From: Anisodus tanguticus
Taxonomy: Eukaryota > Streptophyta > Magnoliopsida > Solanales > Solanaceae
Assembly (NCBI GenBank): GCA_034509755.1
Contig: CM067541.1
Span: forward strand, 26,294,501-26,358,500
Direction: 5' to 3'
Length of the DNA stretch: 64,000 nucleotides
Positions 9,716 to 20,932 of the stretch are shown piece by piece. Each line of letters opens with the position of its first letter. Within the stretch, counting starts at the first letter, position 1. A model generated the notes under the pieces. That model saw only the letters and a list, made by a program, of their open reading frames with translations, was not told where the DNA came from and searched no databases. Position numbers and translations under genes: made by a program.

Positions 9716-9765
9716 GTATGTAATTTATTACTTATCTGATTTCAATTTGTATGATATAGTTTAAT

Positions 9766-9870
9766 TGGACTATGTTGCTCAGGCTCTTAAAAAATATTGT
9801 CGTTACAACACTACTTTTATAGGATTCTATACACATTCGTCGATATTTTTGAAGAGTCCGAACGATATAA
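9766..9870. mobile_element. Degenerate palindromic MITE in P450 intron
   Basis: GACTATGTTGCTCAGGCTCTT at the left is answered by TTTTTGAAGAGTCCGAACGA at the right, an inverted repeat with a short spacer. The motif TTTGAAGAGTCCGA is one I associate with a common Solanaceae foldback MITE. It lies just downstream of the relic exon 1 donor site. Confidence 0.45.
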
Positions 9871-10062
9871 GATCGAACACTAAGTTTGAGAAAGAAATAA
9901 AGAATTTCAAAACGCGTGGTCTTAAATGTGCCGTAACATTTATGTGACTATAAATTTTTTGAAACTTATAATCTTAAACATGTAATAATATTAGTGTAGA
10001 TAGAAAATTATACATTTGAGAAGACCTTATGTTGTGGGCACTGTTGTAAGGAATTTATGCAG

Positions 10063-10207
10063 TATCATGCAATATAACAGCTTATGCAATTTCAAGAACA
10101 GCTTTTGGTAGTAACTATGAAGAAGGGAAGCAAATATTTGAGCTTCAAAAAGAACTAGCTGATTTAATTTTACAAGCAGCAAGGTGGCTTTACATCCCTG
10201 GATGGAC
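10063..10207 (+). pseudogene. CYP72A-like P450, internal exon relic
   Basis: A splice-like AG at 10061-10062 is followed by sequence reading ISRTAFGSNYEEGKQIFELQ and then KELADLILQAARWLYIPGW, and it ends at a GT (10208). This corresponds to the mid-region of CYP72 proteins, around the segment after the C-helix. It supports a once spliced gene. The exon encoding the segment between this and exon 1, and those carrying the I-helix and ExxR motif, are missing. Confidence 0.7.
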
Positions 10208-10998
10208 GTAAATTCAGACTTACAAATTATATATGCAACATCAATAATACTATGCCTCGGTTAAGGTCAGCTATATGAATTTCAGCTTCTTCATTTAAGC
10301 GTATTTCATATTATCATATTACTATATATATATATACCGATAAAAATAGTTTGACTTTATTGATATAATGAGTAAATTTAGTGGTGACAACTTCATCTAT
10401 TATAGCAATAAAGTCAAAAGACCATTTTTTGGTCATGTTAAAGTATTGAATATGTGTGAATTGTTCAAAAGATACAAATAACCGGAAGGTCAAATTTACA
10501 GGTGAAAAAGATACAAATGACAGAAAATAAAAGAGTTCACCATGTAAATTTTTTGACAATTAAAAATATTAAATGAGACCAAAAATAAGGAGAAAAATGA
10601 TTGACCGCAGGGGTGGCTTTTAGGTAAAGCTGGCTTTAGGCCTTCAACTTTTGGAGGCCTCACTTTATAGCAAGATTTTGTAAAAATAAATGTACTATAG
10701 ATTTTTATTACATAAAGAGGGCCTCAAAATAAACTTGTAATGTGTAGAATAAAGAATTTATAGAAGGGAAGTGAAAAAGTAAGCATTAATTCTTTTTTTA
10801 CCTTTTCAATGAAATTAAGATTTTTCCTTTCCTTTCTTGGGCTATCCAATACTCGGTCATTTTTACATCAACGTAAAATTTCTCTTTATTTATATTTTCT
10901 TTGTTCCTTCGAGGCTTCAAAAAATTTCTCTTTAGCAACATTATTTTCGAAACGAACAAGAGCAAAAGTGTGGCAAAAAGGATAATTGATCTGCATTT
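10208..10998. other. Non-coding remainder of P450 locus
   Basis: AT-rich. A CAGGGGTGGC motif at about 10606 looks like a hAT 5' terminus and is followed by GGCCTTCAACTTTTGGAGGCC, a short palindrome. No matching right end was identified. No further P450 exon was found here. Confidence 0.4.
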
Positions 10999-11221
10999 TC
11001 TCGGAATGTTTTGTGCGTCAACTGCCCGTTTTTCTTTTTAAAACTTTATGCTAATATCAATCAACCATATATTTTTTTCGAAAAATATTTTTCACTCACC
11101 AACCAAAATATTTGACATCAGTTTGCAAGAAAATATATTACAAGGAAAATGAATCCCATCATACAAAACACACCCATTCATTCAAGAATAAATTCCCCCG
11201 CCCAACAAACATCAGAAAATT
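10999..11221 (+). repeat. First copy of a ~220-bp direct duplication
   Basis: The segment from CGGAATGTTTTGTGCGTCAA to CCCAACAAACATCAGAAAAT is nearly identical to 13709-13922. It begins with the 3' end of the SINE that is complete in the second copy. The two copies bracket the Ale-like Copia fragment. Confidence 0.8.
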
Positions 11222-13299
11222 GAACCATAAAAAGTTAATTCGTGCCCTCCTTGCTCACACCCCTCCCCCCATTTTTGGCATTACGCTCTATCAATGACAA
11301 CCTATCTCTTGAACATTCTCCCAAACAAGTCTCTCAAACACAAGTCTCCCATTCAAGTTCTCTATCTTCGGGATCCTTCTTATAAGCATTTACGAAATTT
11401 CGGATGTCTGTGCTACCCCTCTCCTCGACGCCACTACCCCTTCTCGGCCCCACCCCTACTCCCGACAGTCCACCCAGTCCCGCCTCCACTTCTCGACCAC
11501 CCCATCCCAATCCTGTCCAACCTCCCATGGCACACCCACAGACAATGGAAACTCGTGCTATGCATGGTATTTCCAAACCCAAACGACTATTTAACTTGTC
11601 CACTTCGGTTGCCCCTTCCCATGTTCCTCATAATCCTAAAGATGCATTGTCCGATCCTAATTGAAAAAATGCAATGATTGACGATTATAATGCTCTTATT
11701 AAAAATAAGACGTGTGATCTAGTTCCTCGCCCTCCTGATGCTAATATTATTCATTCTATGTGGATTTTTCGATATAAAAAGAAATCGATGGTTCTTTTGA
11801 GAGGCACAAGGTCTGTCTTATAGGTGATGGCAGGTCTCAATAAATGGGAGTGGATTGTGATGAAACTTTTAGCCCGGTGGTGAAACCAGCGACTATTCAG
11901 ACCGTTCTCAACATTGCTTTGTCCAAGTCTTAGCCTATTCATCAGCTTGACGTCAAAAATGCTTTCTTGCATGAAGACCTTCATGAAACCGTATATATGC
12001 ACCAGTCTATGGGATTCAGGGATCTGATTCATCCAAATTATGTTTGTCTTTTGAAGAAATCACTCTATGGACTGAAACATGCTCCTCGTGTATGGTACCA
12101 ACGGTTTGCTGATTTTGTATCCTCTATCGGGTTTTCACATAGCAAATCTGATCATTCACTGTTCATCTATAGCAAGGGTAATGACATGATATATATCCTA
12201 CTATATGTTGATGATATCATCATCACCACATCTTCTGATGCACTTCACCGATCCATTATGTCACTCATTGCCTCTGAGTTTGCTATGAAGGATTTGGGCC
12301 CCCTAAGCTATTTTTTGGGCATTGCTGTTAAGAGACATGCATGTGGCTTATTTCTTTGTCAAAGGAAGTACGCCGAAGAGATCATTGACCGAACATGAAT
12401 GACGTCTTGCAAACTGGCCCACACACCGGTGGACACTAATTTCAAACTCAGTGCCTCTTCGGGTTCTCTGTATGCCAACCTGACTCACTATCGCAGTGTA
12501 GCAGGAGAATTACAATATCTCACTTTTACAAGACCAGATATATCCTATGCTATGTAACAAATATGCTTACATATGCACAGCCCGACTGATGAACATATGA
12601 ATGCCCTCAAACATATTTTGTGATATGTATAATGTATTCTTCATTTTGGCTTACACTTGTACAAGTCCTCACTCTTTGGTCTCACATCTTATTCTGATGA
12701 TGACTGGGGTGAATGTCCTGACACTTATCGATCTACGTCGGGTTACTGTGTGTTCCTCGGAGATAACTTGCTTTCTTGATCTTCTAAAAGACAACCTACT
12801 CTGTTTCGATCCAGTGCCAAAGCTGAGTACAGAGGTGTAGCGAATGTTGTTTCCGAGTCTTGTTGGATACACAACCTTCTACTTGAGCTTCACTGCCCAT
12901 TCCATAAGGCTACAATGGTTTACTGTGATAATGTAAGTGCGATATATCTTTCTGGCAATCTCGTTCAACATCAGCGCACTAAACACATTGAAATGGATAT
13001 CACTTTGTACGTGAGAAAGTTGCTCATGGACAAGTTCGTGTTCTTTATTTTCCTTCCTGATATCAGATTGCTGACATATTCACTAAAGGACTTCTGTGCA
13101 TACTCTTTGATGATTTTCTAGCCAATCTCAGCGTACGAGAACCTCCCGCTTCAACTACGGGGGTGTGATAGAATATTACCATATCTTGTATATTACCATT
13201 GATAGAATATTATCATATTTTGTATATCTTTTATATTAGGTAAATTTATATTCCAATTGTAATTAGGAAGATTTAGTTACCTAGTTTGTAATTATGTAA

Positions 13300-13337
<38 letters not shown>

Positions 13338-13345
13338 ATGAAAGG
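11222..13345 (+). mobile_element. Ale-like Ty1/Copia fragment with 3' LTR, degraded
   Basis: From left to right: the end of integrase (LALLAHTPPP / MTTYLLNILPNKSLKHKSP / YKHLRNFGCLCYP in shifting frames), a Pro/Thr-rich linker (11420-11660), reverse transcriptase (about 11750-12540, with YILLYVDDIII, the YVDD catalytic motif, at 12190-12230), and RNase H (12690-13160, with YCDNVSAIYLSGN and HIEMDI). Several in-frame stops and frameshifts occur (for example at 12396 and 12556). A purine tract precedes TGATAG at 13166, where the 3' LTR begins; the LTR contains a (TA)n run at about 13306-13337 and its end is uncertain. Gag, protease, the integrase core and the 5' LTR are absent. It lies inside the P450 relic. 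Confidence 0.8.
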
Positions 13346-13557
13346 CAAGGAACATATTCCTATAATATGACGGAAGTCACATTCCTTAGAAGACGTTTTT
13401 CCATCAAAATAAAGATAATGACTTCTGGGTGAGAGTTGTTTTTCTTACAACTATGTTTAGCTCAAACTTTATATTACTTTCTCTAAATAACACATACTCA
13501 TTATTAGTGAACTTTCTTAATCAAAATTTTCATCAAGAAACTTTCTGAATGAAGGGA

Positions 13558-13743
13558 AGTTCTGGAGCAACGGTAAAGTTGTCTCCGCGTGACTTATACA
13601 TCACGAGTTCGAGTCATGAAATCAGCCACTGATGCTTGTGTTAGGGTAAGTAGGCTGCCTATATTACACCCCTATGGGGTGCAACCCTTCCTCAGACCTC
13701 TATGAACGCGGGATGTTTCGTGCGTCAACTGTCCCTTTTTTAA
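13558..13743 (+). mobile_element. tRNA-derived SINE
   Basis: A box-A-like TGGAGCAACGGTAAAG at 13563-13578 and a box-B-like GAGTTCGAGTC at about 13615 are spaced as in tRNA-derived SINEs. The body then runs GGGTAAGTAGGCTGCCTA...TGCAACCCTTCCTCAGACC..GAACGCGGGATG and ends in a short T-run. It resembles the Au/SolS group of Solanaceae. Its 3' part is included in the direct duplication at 10999-11221. Confidence 0.7.
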
Positions 13744-13922
13744 AACTTTATGCTAATATCATTCAACCATATATTTTTTTCAAAAAATATTTTTCACTCC
13801 CCAACCAAAATATTTGATAGCAATTTGCAAGAAAATATATTACAAGGAAAATGAATCCCATCATACAAAACACACCCATTCATTCAAGAATAAATTCCCC
13901 CGCCCAACAAACATGAGAAAAT
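13709..13922 (+). repeat. Second copy of the ~220-bp direct duplication
   Basis: Nearly identical to 10999-11221. It runs from the SINE 3' end (GGGATGTTTCGTGCGTCAAC) through CATCATACAAAACACACCCA to CAACAAACATGAGAAAATAT. The P450 C-terminal exon starts 74 bp further on. Confidence 0.8.
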
Positions 13923-13995
13923 ATTTTCCTGTGAATGACTTTCGTCGTACCAAATACACTTATATTTGAGTATTCTCACTAATTATTTTCAACAG

Positions 13996-14511
13996 GTAAC
14001 AATGATATTCAATGAGGTTTTAAGGTTGTATCCACCAGCAATTATGATTGGTAGAAGAGTACACAAAGAGGCCAAATTAGGGGACTTGTCATTGCTTGAA
14101 GGGATGTTACTAATGTTACCAGTAATTTATTTGCAACATGACAATGAAATATGGGGTGATGATGCAAAGGAATTTAATCCATAGAGGTTTAGTGAAGGAG
14201 TTAATAAAGCAACAAAGGGTAAATTTGTATATTTTTCATTAGTTGGGGACCAAGAATATGCATTGGACAAAGTTTTGCTATGTTAAAAGGCAAAAATGGC
14301 ACTTGCAATGATGCTACAACACTGTACTTTTGAGCTCTCTCCATCTTATGCACATGCTCCTCATAAAGTTATTACTCTTCAATCTCAACATGGTGCTCCA
14401 CTGATTATGCGCAAATTGTGGGACGAATCGAAGTTAAGCCTATCTGGCAAGAATAATACTAGGATGGATGGCTCCCGGGACGTTCTCGTGTTGCATCCTT
14501 TCTTTAGCTAA
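13996..14511 (+). pseudogene. CYP72A-like P450, C-terminal exon relic with heme motif
   Basis: An acceptor (TTTTCAACAG) leads into VTMIFNEVLRLYPPAIMIGR and then HHD-like QHDNEIWGDDAKEFNP, both typical of the CYP72 K/L-helix region. The Glu of the PERF motif is replaced by a TAG stop (FNP-stop-RF). The heme-binding loop survives in a shifted frame as SWGPRICIGQSFAML, which contains the Cys ligand. A second shift returns to KMALAMMLQHCTFELSPSYA and HAPHKVITLQSQHGAPLIMR. The usual terminal stop after the final Leu is lost, so the frame runs on to 14511. It is clearly a pseudogene. Confidence 0.8.
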
Positions 14512-14624
14512 TCCCAATTCTTTTGGGAATGATGCATAGTTAGTATGCTTCAAATTATTGCATTTGCTTATCTTATCTCTTCTTGAATTTGAATTTTTCC
14601 TCATATGCATACCTATTTTAGTTA

Positions 14625-14963
14625 GGGAAAAGGCTCAAATATGCCATCAAACTATCAAAAATGACTTATTTATACCACTCGTCAATAGTTTGACTCATTT
14701 ATGACATCGCTGTTATCAAAATGGATGATCCATGCCATTTTTCATTAATGCTGATTTTACAATACCATTTTTCATTAACGTTTGCGTTGCTGAAAAATGG
14801 CATGGATGGGCCATTTTGGTAACGACAATGGCATAAATGGGCCATTTTGGTAACAACAATGGCATAAATGAGCCATTTTGGTTCCGACAGTGAGCCAAAC
14901 TATTAATGAATGGTATAAATGAGTCATTTCTGATAGTTCAATGACATATTTGAGTTTTTTCCC
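14625..14963. mobile_element. Palindromic MITE with 9-bp target duplication
   Basis: The ends GGGAAAAGGCTCAAATATG and (inverted) GGGAAAAAACTCAAATATG continue as a ~40-bp inverted repeat (CATCAAACTATCAAAAATGAC against its diverged inverse). The flanks are TTTTAGTTA (14616-14624) and TTTTAGCTA (14964-14972), eight of nine identical. Nine bases is the Mutator-type length. The centre has a threefold repeat of GGCATAAATG(G/A)GCCATTTTGG. Non-coding. Confidence 0.75.
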
Positions 14964-15047
14964 TTTTAGCTATTCTATTAACATTGGTATGTAGTTGAAA
15001 TGATTCTAATTGTTTCTTAAATTTTTAATTGTACTCCTATTTTGTTC

Positions 15048-15970
15048 TGTTAGGTCCCGGGGTATTCTATGAAACAATAAAAACAAACTGGAAGTAAAAC
15101 AAATTGAATGCCAATGCAGTTTGTAAATGTCGGCAATAATGTTGTCTGTCACAAGTGGCAACACTTCGATAAAACTGAAAAACCTTTGAAGAATAAAATG
15201 CAGCGGAAATAATAAAGACACAAAGGTTTAATATTTACTTATGTTATATTGATTATATAACCTATGACGGTCAATGACCAAAAGTATTGTATATATTTAT
15301 ATACAATTAAATAAATTCCTTCTTTTACAATATTATAAGATAATACAAAAGGAATTAAAAAGTTGAAGTCACAGATGATTTCTGGCTGAAAAATCTATCT
15401 AAATACATATAGACAACATCTCATTATAATTGCTTCAATGAAGAACAAATCTAGAATCTAAGCAGCAATTATAATGTTGGACAGAATGTTGTCGACACAC
15501 TCATATAATATTTGTAATCCAGATTTCTGAGACGAAATCCCGAGAGCTCTGTTGGTATTTTTACATTTTGGTTCTGGATGTTGATACACCGCAGTAGCCT
15601 CTCTATTTATAGTAGAGAGTCTTCCTTGAAAAGCTCATCAATTGGTTGTGGAGGTTGATAGAAAGGTGGGCAGCTTGTGGTAGATAATTAAGGAGTGAAA
15701 CTCTTAACAACTTTGACTTGTTCTTCACTTGACTTCTTCCCCAAGCTTTGACTCCTTCTCCCACGTTTTACACAACTCCTAATTCACACGCCTAAGTCAT
15801 TTTTACCACTCAGTAAAACAATTACTACTTAACGTGAAGTAAGACAAAACTGTTATGAAAAATGTTGGTCCGAATGTTGTGACATTTGTTTCAACATTTT
15901 TATACATTCAAATCAGTCCTTTAGAAGATATGTTGGGTCAAATTTCACAACACCAAACCCATCATTAACA
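15048..15970 (-). repeat. 3' LTR of the SIRE-like element
   Basis: The plus strand reads TGTTAGG at 15048 and ATTAACA ending at 15970, giving inverted TGTTA/TAACA termini. On the minus strand it starts directly after the polypurine tract. TATA-like tracts lie around 15280-15310. There is no partner LTR in the window. Confidence 0.8.
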
Positions 15971-16439
15971 ATCTCCCCCTTTTTGCCTTCTTAAAAAAAC
16001 TCATTACAAACCTAAACTGGCTTAGGATATTGAGATAACTGTTGTCCGATAATTGTGATCAATAATATCAATGTTGTGCTCCCTATTAACTTGTGATGAC
16101 TTTCAAGTAATCATGCGTGTACCGATTCATAGGATTAGAAAAGAATAAAAGATGTTAGCGCATATATACATATCATCCACTTATATAGATTTATATACAG
16201 ACCATAGAAAGAAGTATTCCATTGTCCACACAAACCAATATCCATCTTGTCAAACAGTTAACTGCTCAGATTGAACAACATTCACGACCTTCACACAATA
16301 TCAACTAGTAGAAACAACTCGTCATACAGCAGCAGCTTCCAGCAGCTTTCTACTCATGCATAACTGCTTCTCTGCACAGAACATCAGCCTCTAGCCTTCT
16401 TCCTCAGCTCCCCCTGCATCAGCACTTCCTCTGCTTCTC

Positions 16440-18166
16440 TCGGCTTCAGCAACATCATTTTATCCCTCTTTTTGTGAAGAAAACAGCAATATGAAATGGT
16501 CTCTGGCTTGAATCAGAGCATTTCTCACAGTATCAACCTCAGATATTTGTTGGTTGATCTTTGCAATTTGATTCACAAGCCATTCAGTAGACAGTAGAGA
16601 CTGTCTTGGACCAGTTTTGCCAAGAATGTTGGTGACATTCCTGTCAACATCTGAACTATTTTATTCCATTTTCTAGGGTTGATCGATGACTCTGTCTCTA
16701 CTCTTCAAAACTGCTTTGTTTACTGTGTACAGTTCATGAGCCTTCCCTAATGTGTCCTCTATCTTAGGCTTAAGACCTTGAGTAGTTAAAACTTTGTATA
16801 TCAGAGATGGATAAGAGAGGATTGAGGTTGATTTTTTTTTTGTGCCAAGTTGGCAACTTGATGGAATATCATTTTTCCCAAATCAACTCTCAAACCTTTC
16901 CCAATTTTATACAGCAGAGTGGCTTGTTCTGTAGTTACAATTGACTCATTCATTGAAGGAAACCAATTGTGTATAACAATTTCGTGAAGGGTGGAAAACA
17001 TGGCTGTAAATTTAGAGGTTGGACATCTAGAGATCCACTTATGCATTATACCTCATCTCTATTGTCCACTGCAGGGTCTGCTTCTCTAACATTCTCCTAA
17101 ATATTTAATCCCATACATTGGTTTATAACAGCAAGTGTGAAAAAAATATACTCTGTTATAGATATATACCTTCCCAAATTTCTTTGACGAGGTATCCTCT
17201 ATAGCAGAACTCTAATTAGTATAAAACAACCTGACTATTTTATCAACATACGGTCCTTTTTCAGTAACTGATCCTAGGAGCTTTTTTCTTTTAAGAACTC
17301 TACCAAACCATATTCTGAACAGGAGGCAGTATCTAATACTCTTTCAGACCTAATAACTCTATTCTTGTACTAGTCTCAATTATCAGAATTAGTTTTAGAA
17401 TAGAATTTGTCTGAGTAGATAGATACCTCAAGGTTTGAATCAGATTCGGTTTTGCTGGAGGATGTTGGTGTCTATGTCTCTTCTGATGTTGGCTGAAATG
17501 CTGTGGCATTAGTGGCAACATTTGGAGCAACACTCTTTTTGGCATATCTGGGAATTCCCTTTGGAAAGAATTGCTTCAGTGGAGTTTCATCAAGAACTTC
17601 ATCGTATTCTTGAGACACATCTTGCGGTACAGAATCAGTTGGTTCTTCTTCTTCTTCACTCTCTTCAGTTGAGAGCACACAGTTTATGTCATCTCTGTCA
17701 CTGATCGAGCAAGTAGGAATAGATGATCAAACATGGACCTTTTGTGGCTTGGCTCTTCATGACTTGTTCTCTCAAACATTCTACTCAATCGATGAGTATG
17801 GAAGGTGGAGGATCTTGATCTTTTACCCAATGCTGAAATATCAGATGTTTCATCAACATCTATTGGATTGTTGTTATCACCTGGGTAGCTAATGTCTAAA
17901 GGTTCATCTAAACTCTTAAGTAATATAGCTTTGGACAAGTCCTTTGTAGATGGTGAAGAAGATAACCGACAAGGTTGCTGCAGTTCATTTTGCTCAGATG
18001 ATTCAGTGTTAATAGGATGGCTAGTACTCATAGGGGTGTTGGTCGGCGTGTTGGCTGATATTGGTGTTGACATTGGAGAGGTTTCCATCAGTGAATATTG
18101 TGGAGAAGGTTTGGGGAGTTTAGGGGTTGAGATGGAGGATGGAGTTTGGAATAGTGATGATTCCAT
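16440..18166 (-). pseudogene. Env-like ORF3 of the SIRE-like element, degraded
   Basis: An ATG at 18166 opens a Ser/Thr/Pro-rich N-terminal frame (MESSLFQTPSSISTPKLPKP), ending at a stop near 17687. A shifted frame continues with a very acidic patch (STEESEEEEEPTDS) and PLKQFFPKGIPRY. Further down, 17046-16801 reads MHKWISRCPTSKFTAMFSTL and LYKIGKGLRVDLGKMIFHQV, which resembles the plant transposon-protein domain found in the third ORF of SIRE elements. Multiple stops and shifts make it non-functional. It is called by position and composition; its biological role in the family is debated. Confidence 0.6.
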
Positions 18167-19046
18167 CGGGTAGGTAGGATTATACTCAAGGTGTGATGTG
18201 ATTTCCCTTTTTTTTATTTTTTATTTTTAGGGAAAATCAGAAATGAAAAAAAATACAAATGAAAGGACTATTTATATACATGGCAAACCTTTCTAAGCAA
18301 CAAAAATCCCTTAGTTTTAGGAGTTTCATATTTTTTACACAATAACTTACACCTAAAATAATGGGATGAAAAGATAAACATCACGGTAGGAATTCAATTT
18401 AATCTTATCATTTTAAAGTTTGAAATTCCTATTAAAACAAGACAAAAAAATAGGGATAAAAATCTATTTTTTAAAATAAGTTAAGAACAGCATCCCAACA
18501 AATATCACAATCTGAAAACGTCAACAGCAATGTTGGCAACATTTTGGACGACACAAGTATTTTGATCCCTCAAGAATTTTTCATTTTGACAACAAATCAA
18601 GACACATTTTATAAGTATTTTATGAGTTCATCCACTGGACCAATGTAACATTTTCCCATCGTGTCCTTTATCTAATCATAAAACACATACAAAAGATTTT
18701 CGTGTCAAAAATAGGAATATTTATTTAGTATTCTCAAAATTCTTTTGAAGCACTCGATACTCCTATAGAATAGGAACAATATCTTTTCAAGGGCTTTGCC
18801 CATTTTGCACAGTTGCCAAAAATTTGTAAAGGCTTTGCCTTATTTTGATACTCCATTTTTATGATATCTAATATCATCGCAGATAACAGTATCACTTTGG
18901 AATCTTGTTCTTATTGAAGGATCATGTTCGTGTGACCAAAAGTAATGCACTATGCAGCAACAATAATCAGATTATGATATTACATAGGTAAATGTCACTC
19001 GAAATGTTAGAGACAGTTCATCTGACATTCACCAAAAAATGCCTTT

Positions 19047-20134
19047 TTAGAGATTACAAAGACCAAGAGATTTCTTCAAACTAGAAAATCTCTCATGGTC
19101 CAAAGCTTTTGTAAAAATATCAGTTAGTTGATGAAGAGTGTCTTTATGTTCAATTTGAACTAGCTGTTTTTCAACCAAATCTCTTAAAAAGTGATGTCTA
19201 ATATCAATATGTTTTGTACGTGAGTGTTGAACTGGATTTTTAAAAATATTTATAGCACTCAAATTATCACAATATAAAACTAAAATGTTACTTAAAAAAC
19301 CATAATCGTCTAACATGTGTCTTAGCCATATTAATTGAGAGAAACAACTTCCAGCTGCTACATATTCAGATTCAACAGTTGAAAGCTAGACATAATTTTG
19401 TTTACGACTATACCATGAAACAAGATTATTGCCAAGATAAAAACGTCCTCCACTTGTACTCTTCCTATCATCCACATCACCAGCCCAATTCGAGTCACTA
19501 TACCCTATTAAATTAGGATTAGTGCCTTTGGAATACCAAATTCTCAACTCACATGTGCCGACAACATATCTAATGATACATTTTACGACATTTAAGTGGG
19601 AAATTTTGGGACAACTTTGGAATCGAGCACAAACACAAACACTAAACATAATATCTGGGCGACTAGCAGTGAGATAAAGAAGGCTACCTATCATAGATCG
19701 ATACAATGTTGGGTCAACATTTTCACCAACATTATCCTTACATATCTTCTGCGATGAACCCATTGGCGTTTTCATCTGTTTAGCATTCTCAAAACTAAAT
19801 GTCTTAACTAGATTCTTAGCATGTATACTTTGTGAGATGAAAATTCCATCTTCACTTTGCTTAATCTGCAAACCTAAAAAAAAGTTAGTTTCCCAATCAT
19901 GCTCATTTTAAATGTCGATGACATAGTTTCAACAAATGAACTTAGGTACGACTGTGAAGTTGATCCAAAGACTATGTCATCCATGTAGATTTGAGCAATT
20001 ATTATATCTACAACATTCTTTGGTTCTAATGTAGATATAAAATAAGAAATACTAACCTTTTGGTATATGGTAGACATACACACATACCTTACCATATCTC
20101 TATAATTGAGTGGTTCTTTCCCTCTTGTTCTCAT
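19047..20134 (-). pseudogene. SIRE-like RT and RNase H
   Basis: The frame has an internal break near 19872. It contains QIYMDDIVFGSTSQS (the Y-x-D-D catalytic motif of RT), KLTFF plus LQIKQSEDGIFISQ, and SRPDIMFSVC. RNase H follows with YSDSNWAGDVDDRKSTSG and YCDNLSAINIFKNPVQHSRT, ending TDIFTKALDHERF. One stop lies at 19386, between the two main open segments. The sequence style (MSMIGKLTFF, HIDIRHHFLRDLVE) fits the SIRE lineage. The N-terminal half of RT is missing at 20135. Confidence 0.8.
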
Positions 20135-20237
20135 TCCCTAAAAAACTCCCCCTATCACCTGGCCTTTTGGATGATTCTTCCTAATCCTTGATGAGGGGTC
20201 CCTTCGATGTTTTTATTCACTATCTTGTTCAATTATT

Positions 20238-20500
20238 TAAGTGTTTAAATATATATTTTTTAAAATTAAATGTCTAAAAAAATCCCCCAAATCCCGCAAC
20301 CCGAACCGACCCTTCCCGTCCCCCAAATCCCTGCCCCTCTTCCGGTGGGATGTGGGACGGGATGTGACCTCTTCCCGTCTTGCATATCCCGGCCCGCCAG
20401 TCCGGCCAAATCCCGATATCGGCCACTCCCCGTCCCACCAAAGCCCATCCCCCGGGATCCCGCCCCAACCCGGTCCACTAGCCACCCCAATTTACAAGGA
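20238..20500. other. C-rich, purine-poor segment, probably a hAT-like fragment
   Basis: An unusually GC-rich patch (CCCGTCCC, ATCCCGCCCC, CCCGGGATCC motifs) sits abruptly in AT-rich DNA. Similar GGGACGGGAT-type subterminal tracts occur in non-autonomous hAT elements, and the right edge CCACTAGCCACCCCAA vaguely recalls such a tip. Open frames on both strands are Pro- or Gly-rich by composition and are not supported as genes. Confidence 0.35.
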
Positions 20501-20932
20501 CAACACACATCTAGGAAACTCTTTTTTTCCATTTTTTTATTTACGTAATAATTTTGTTCTGATTAGAAAAAAAACCTAAGACTTTGACTTCCTTAAGAAA
20601 GCTAACTTAGAATTAATATTGACCGATGCGTTTTAGGTGGCATTTGTTCAAAAAATTTGAAAAATAGTATCTGTAAAAAGAAATTTAAAATGTGTTTCAA
20701 AGGAAATGAAGTAGAGCTTCTGAACCCCGCCACAAGTTGCAGTAGGTAGATTGCTCTTAATTTTTAATAAGAAGTTTTAGATTCGAGTTTTGAGAATTAA
20801 GTCGCTTTAGCTAGAAAACACTTTACCTGGACTTTCCAGCATATTCAAATTAGTCGAACCTATAGCATGTACTGATATCCACTTCGAAGTCTCGATTAAT
20901 TTGGATTCTCGTCTGAAAGAGAATAATCCCCT
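20501..20932. other. Intergenic, no feature recognised
   Basis: Sequence between the C-rich patch and the minus-strand Ale LTR. No coding sequence, transposon terminus or RNA gene was recognised. Confidence 0.5.

Larger units (their letters stand above)
15048..20134 (-). mobile_element. SIRE-like Ty1/Copia retrotransposon, 5'-truncated
   Basis: Read on the minus strand, the order is RT/RNase H (20134 to 19047), a long env-like region (18166 to about 16440), a polypurine tract (AAAAAGGGGGAGA at about 15971-15985), then an LTR of 923 bp (15970 to 15048). This order with an extra frame between pol and the 3' LTR is the SIRE/Maximus layout. Everything upstream of mid-RT is missing; the break is near 20135. 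Several frameshifts are present. Confidence 0.8.

Noticed and set aside
11334..11664. Pro-rich and Gly-rich frames on both strands around 11.4 kb
   Set aside because: They correspond to the linker between integrase and RT of the Ale-like element and its antisense.
20237..20579. Overlapping Pro-rich and Gly-rich frames on both strands
   Set aside because: They arise from an extreme C-rich composition. Five overlapping frames in one 340-bp patch are not credible genes.
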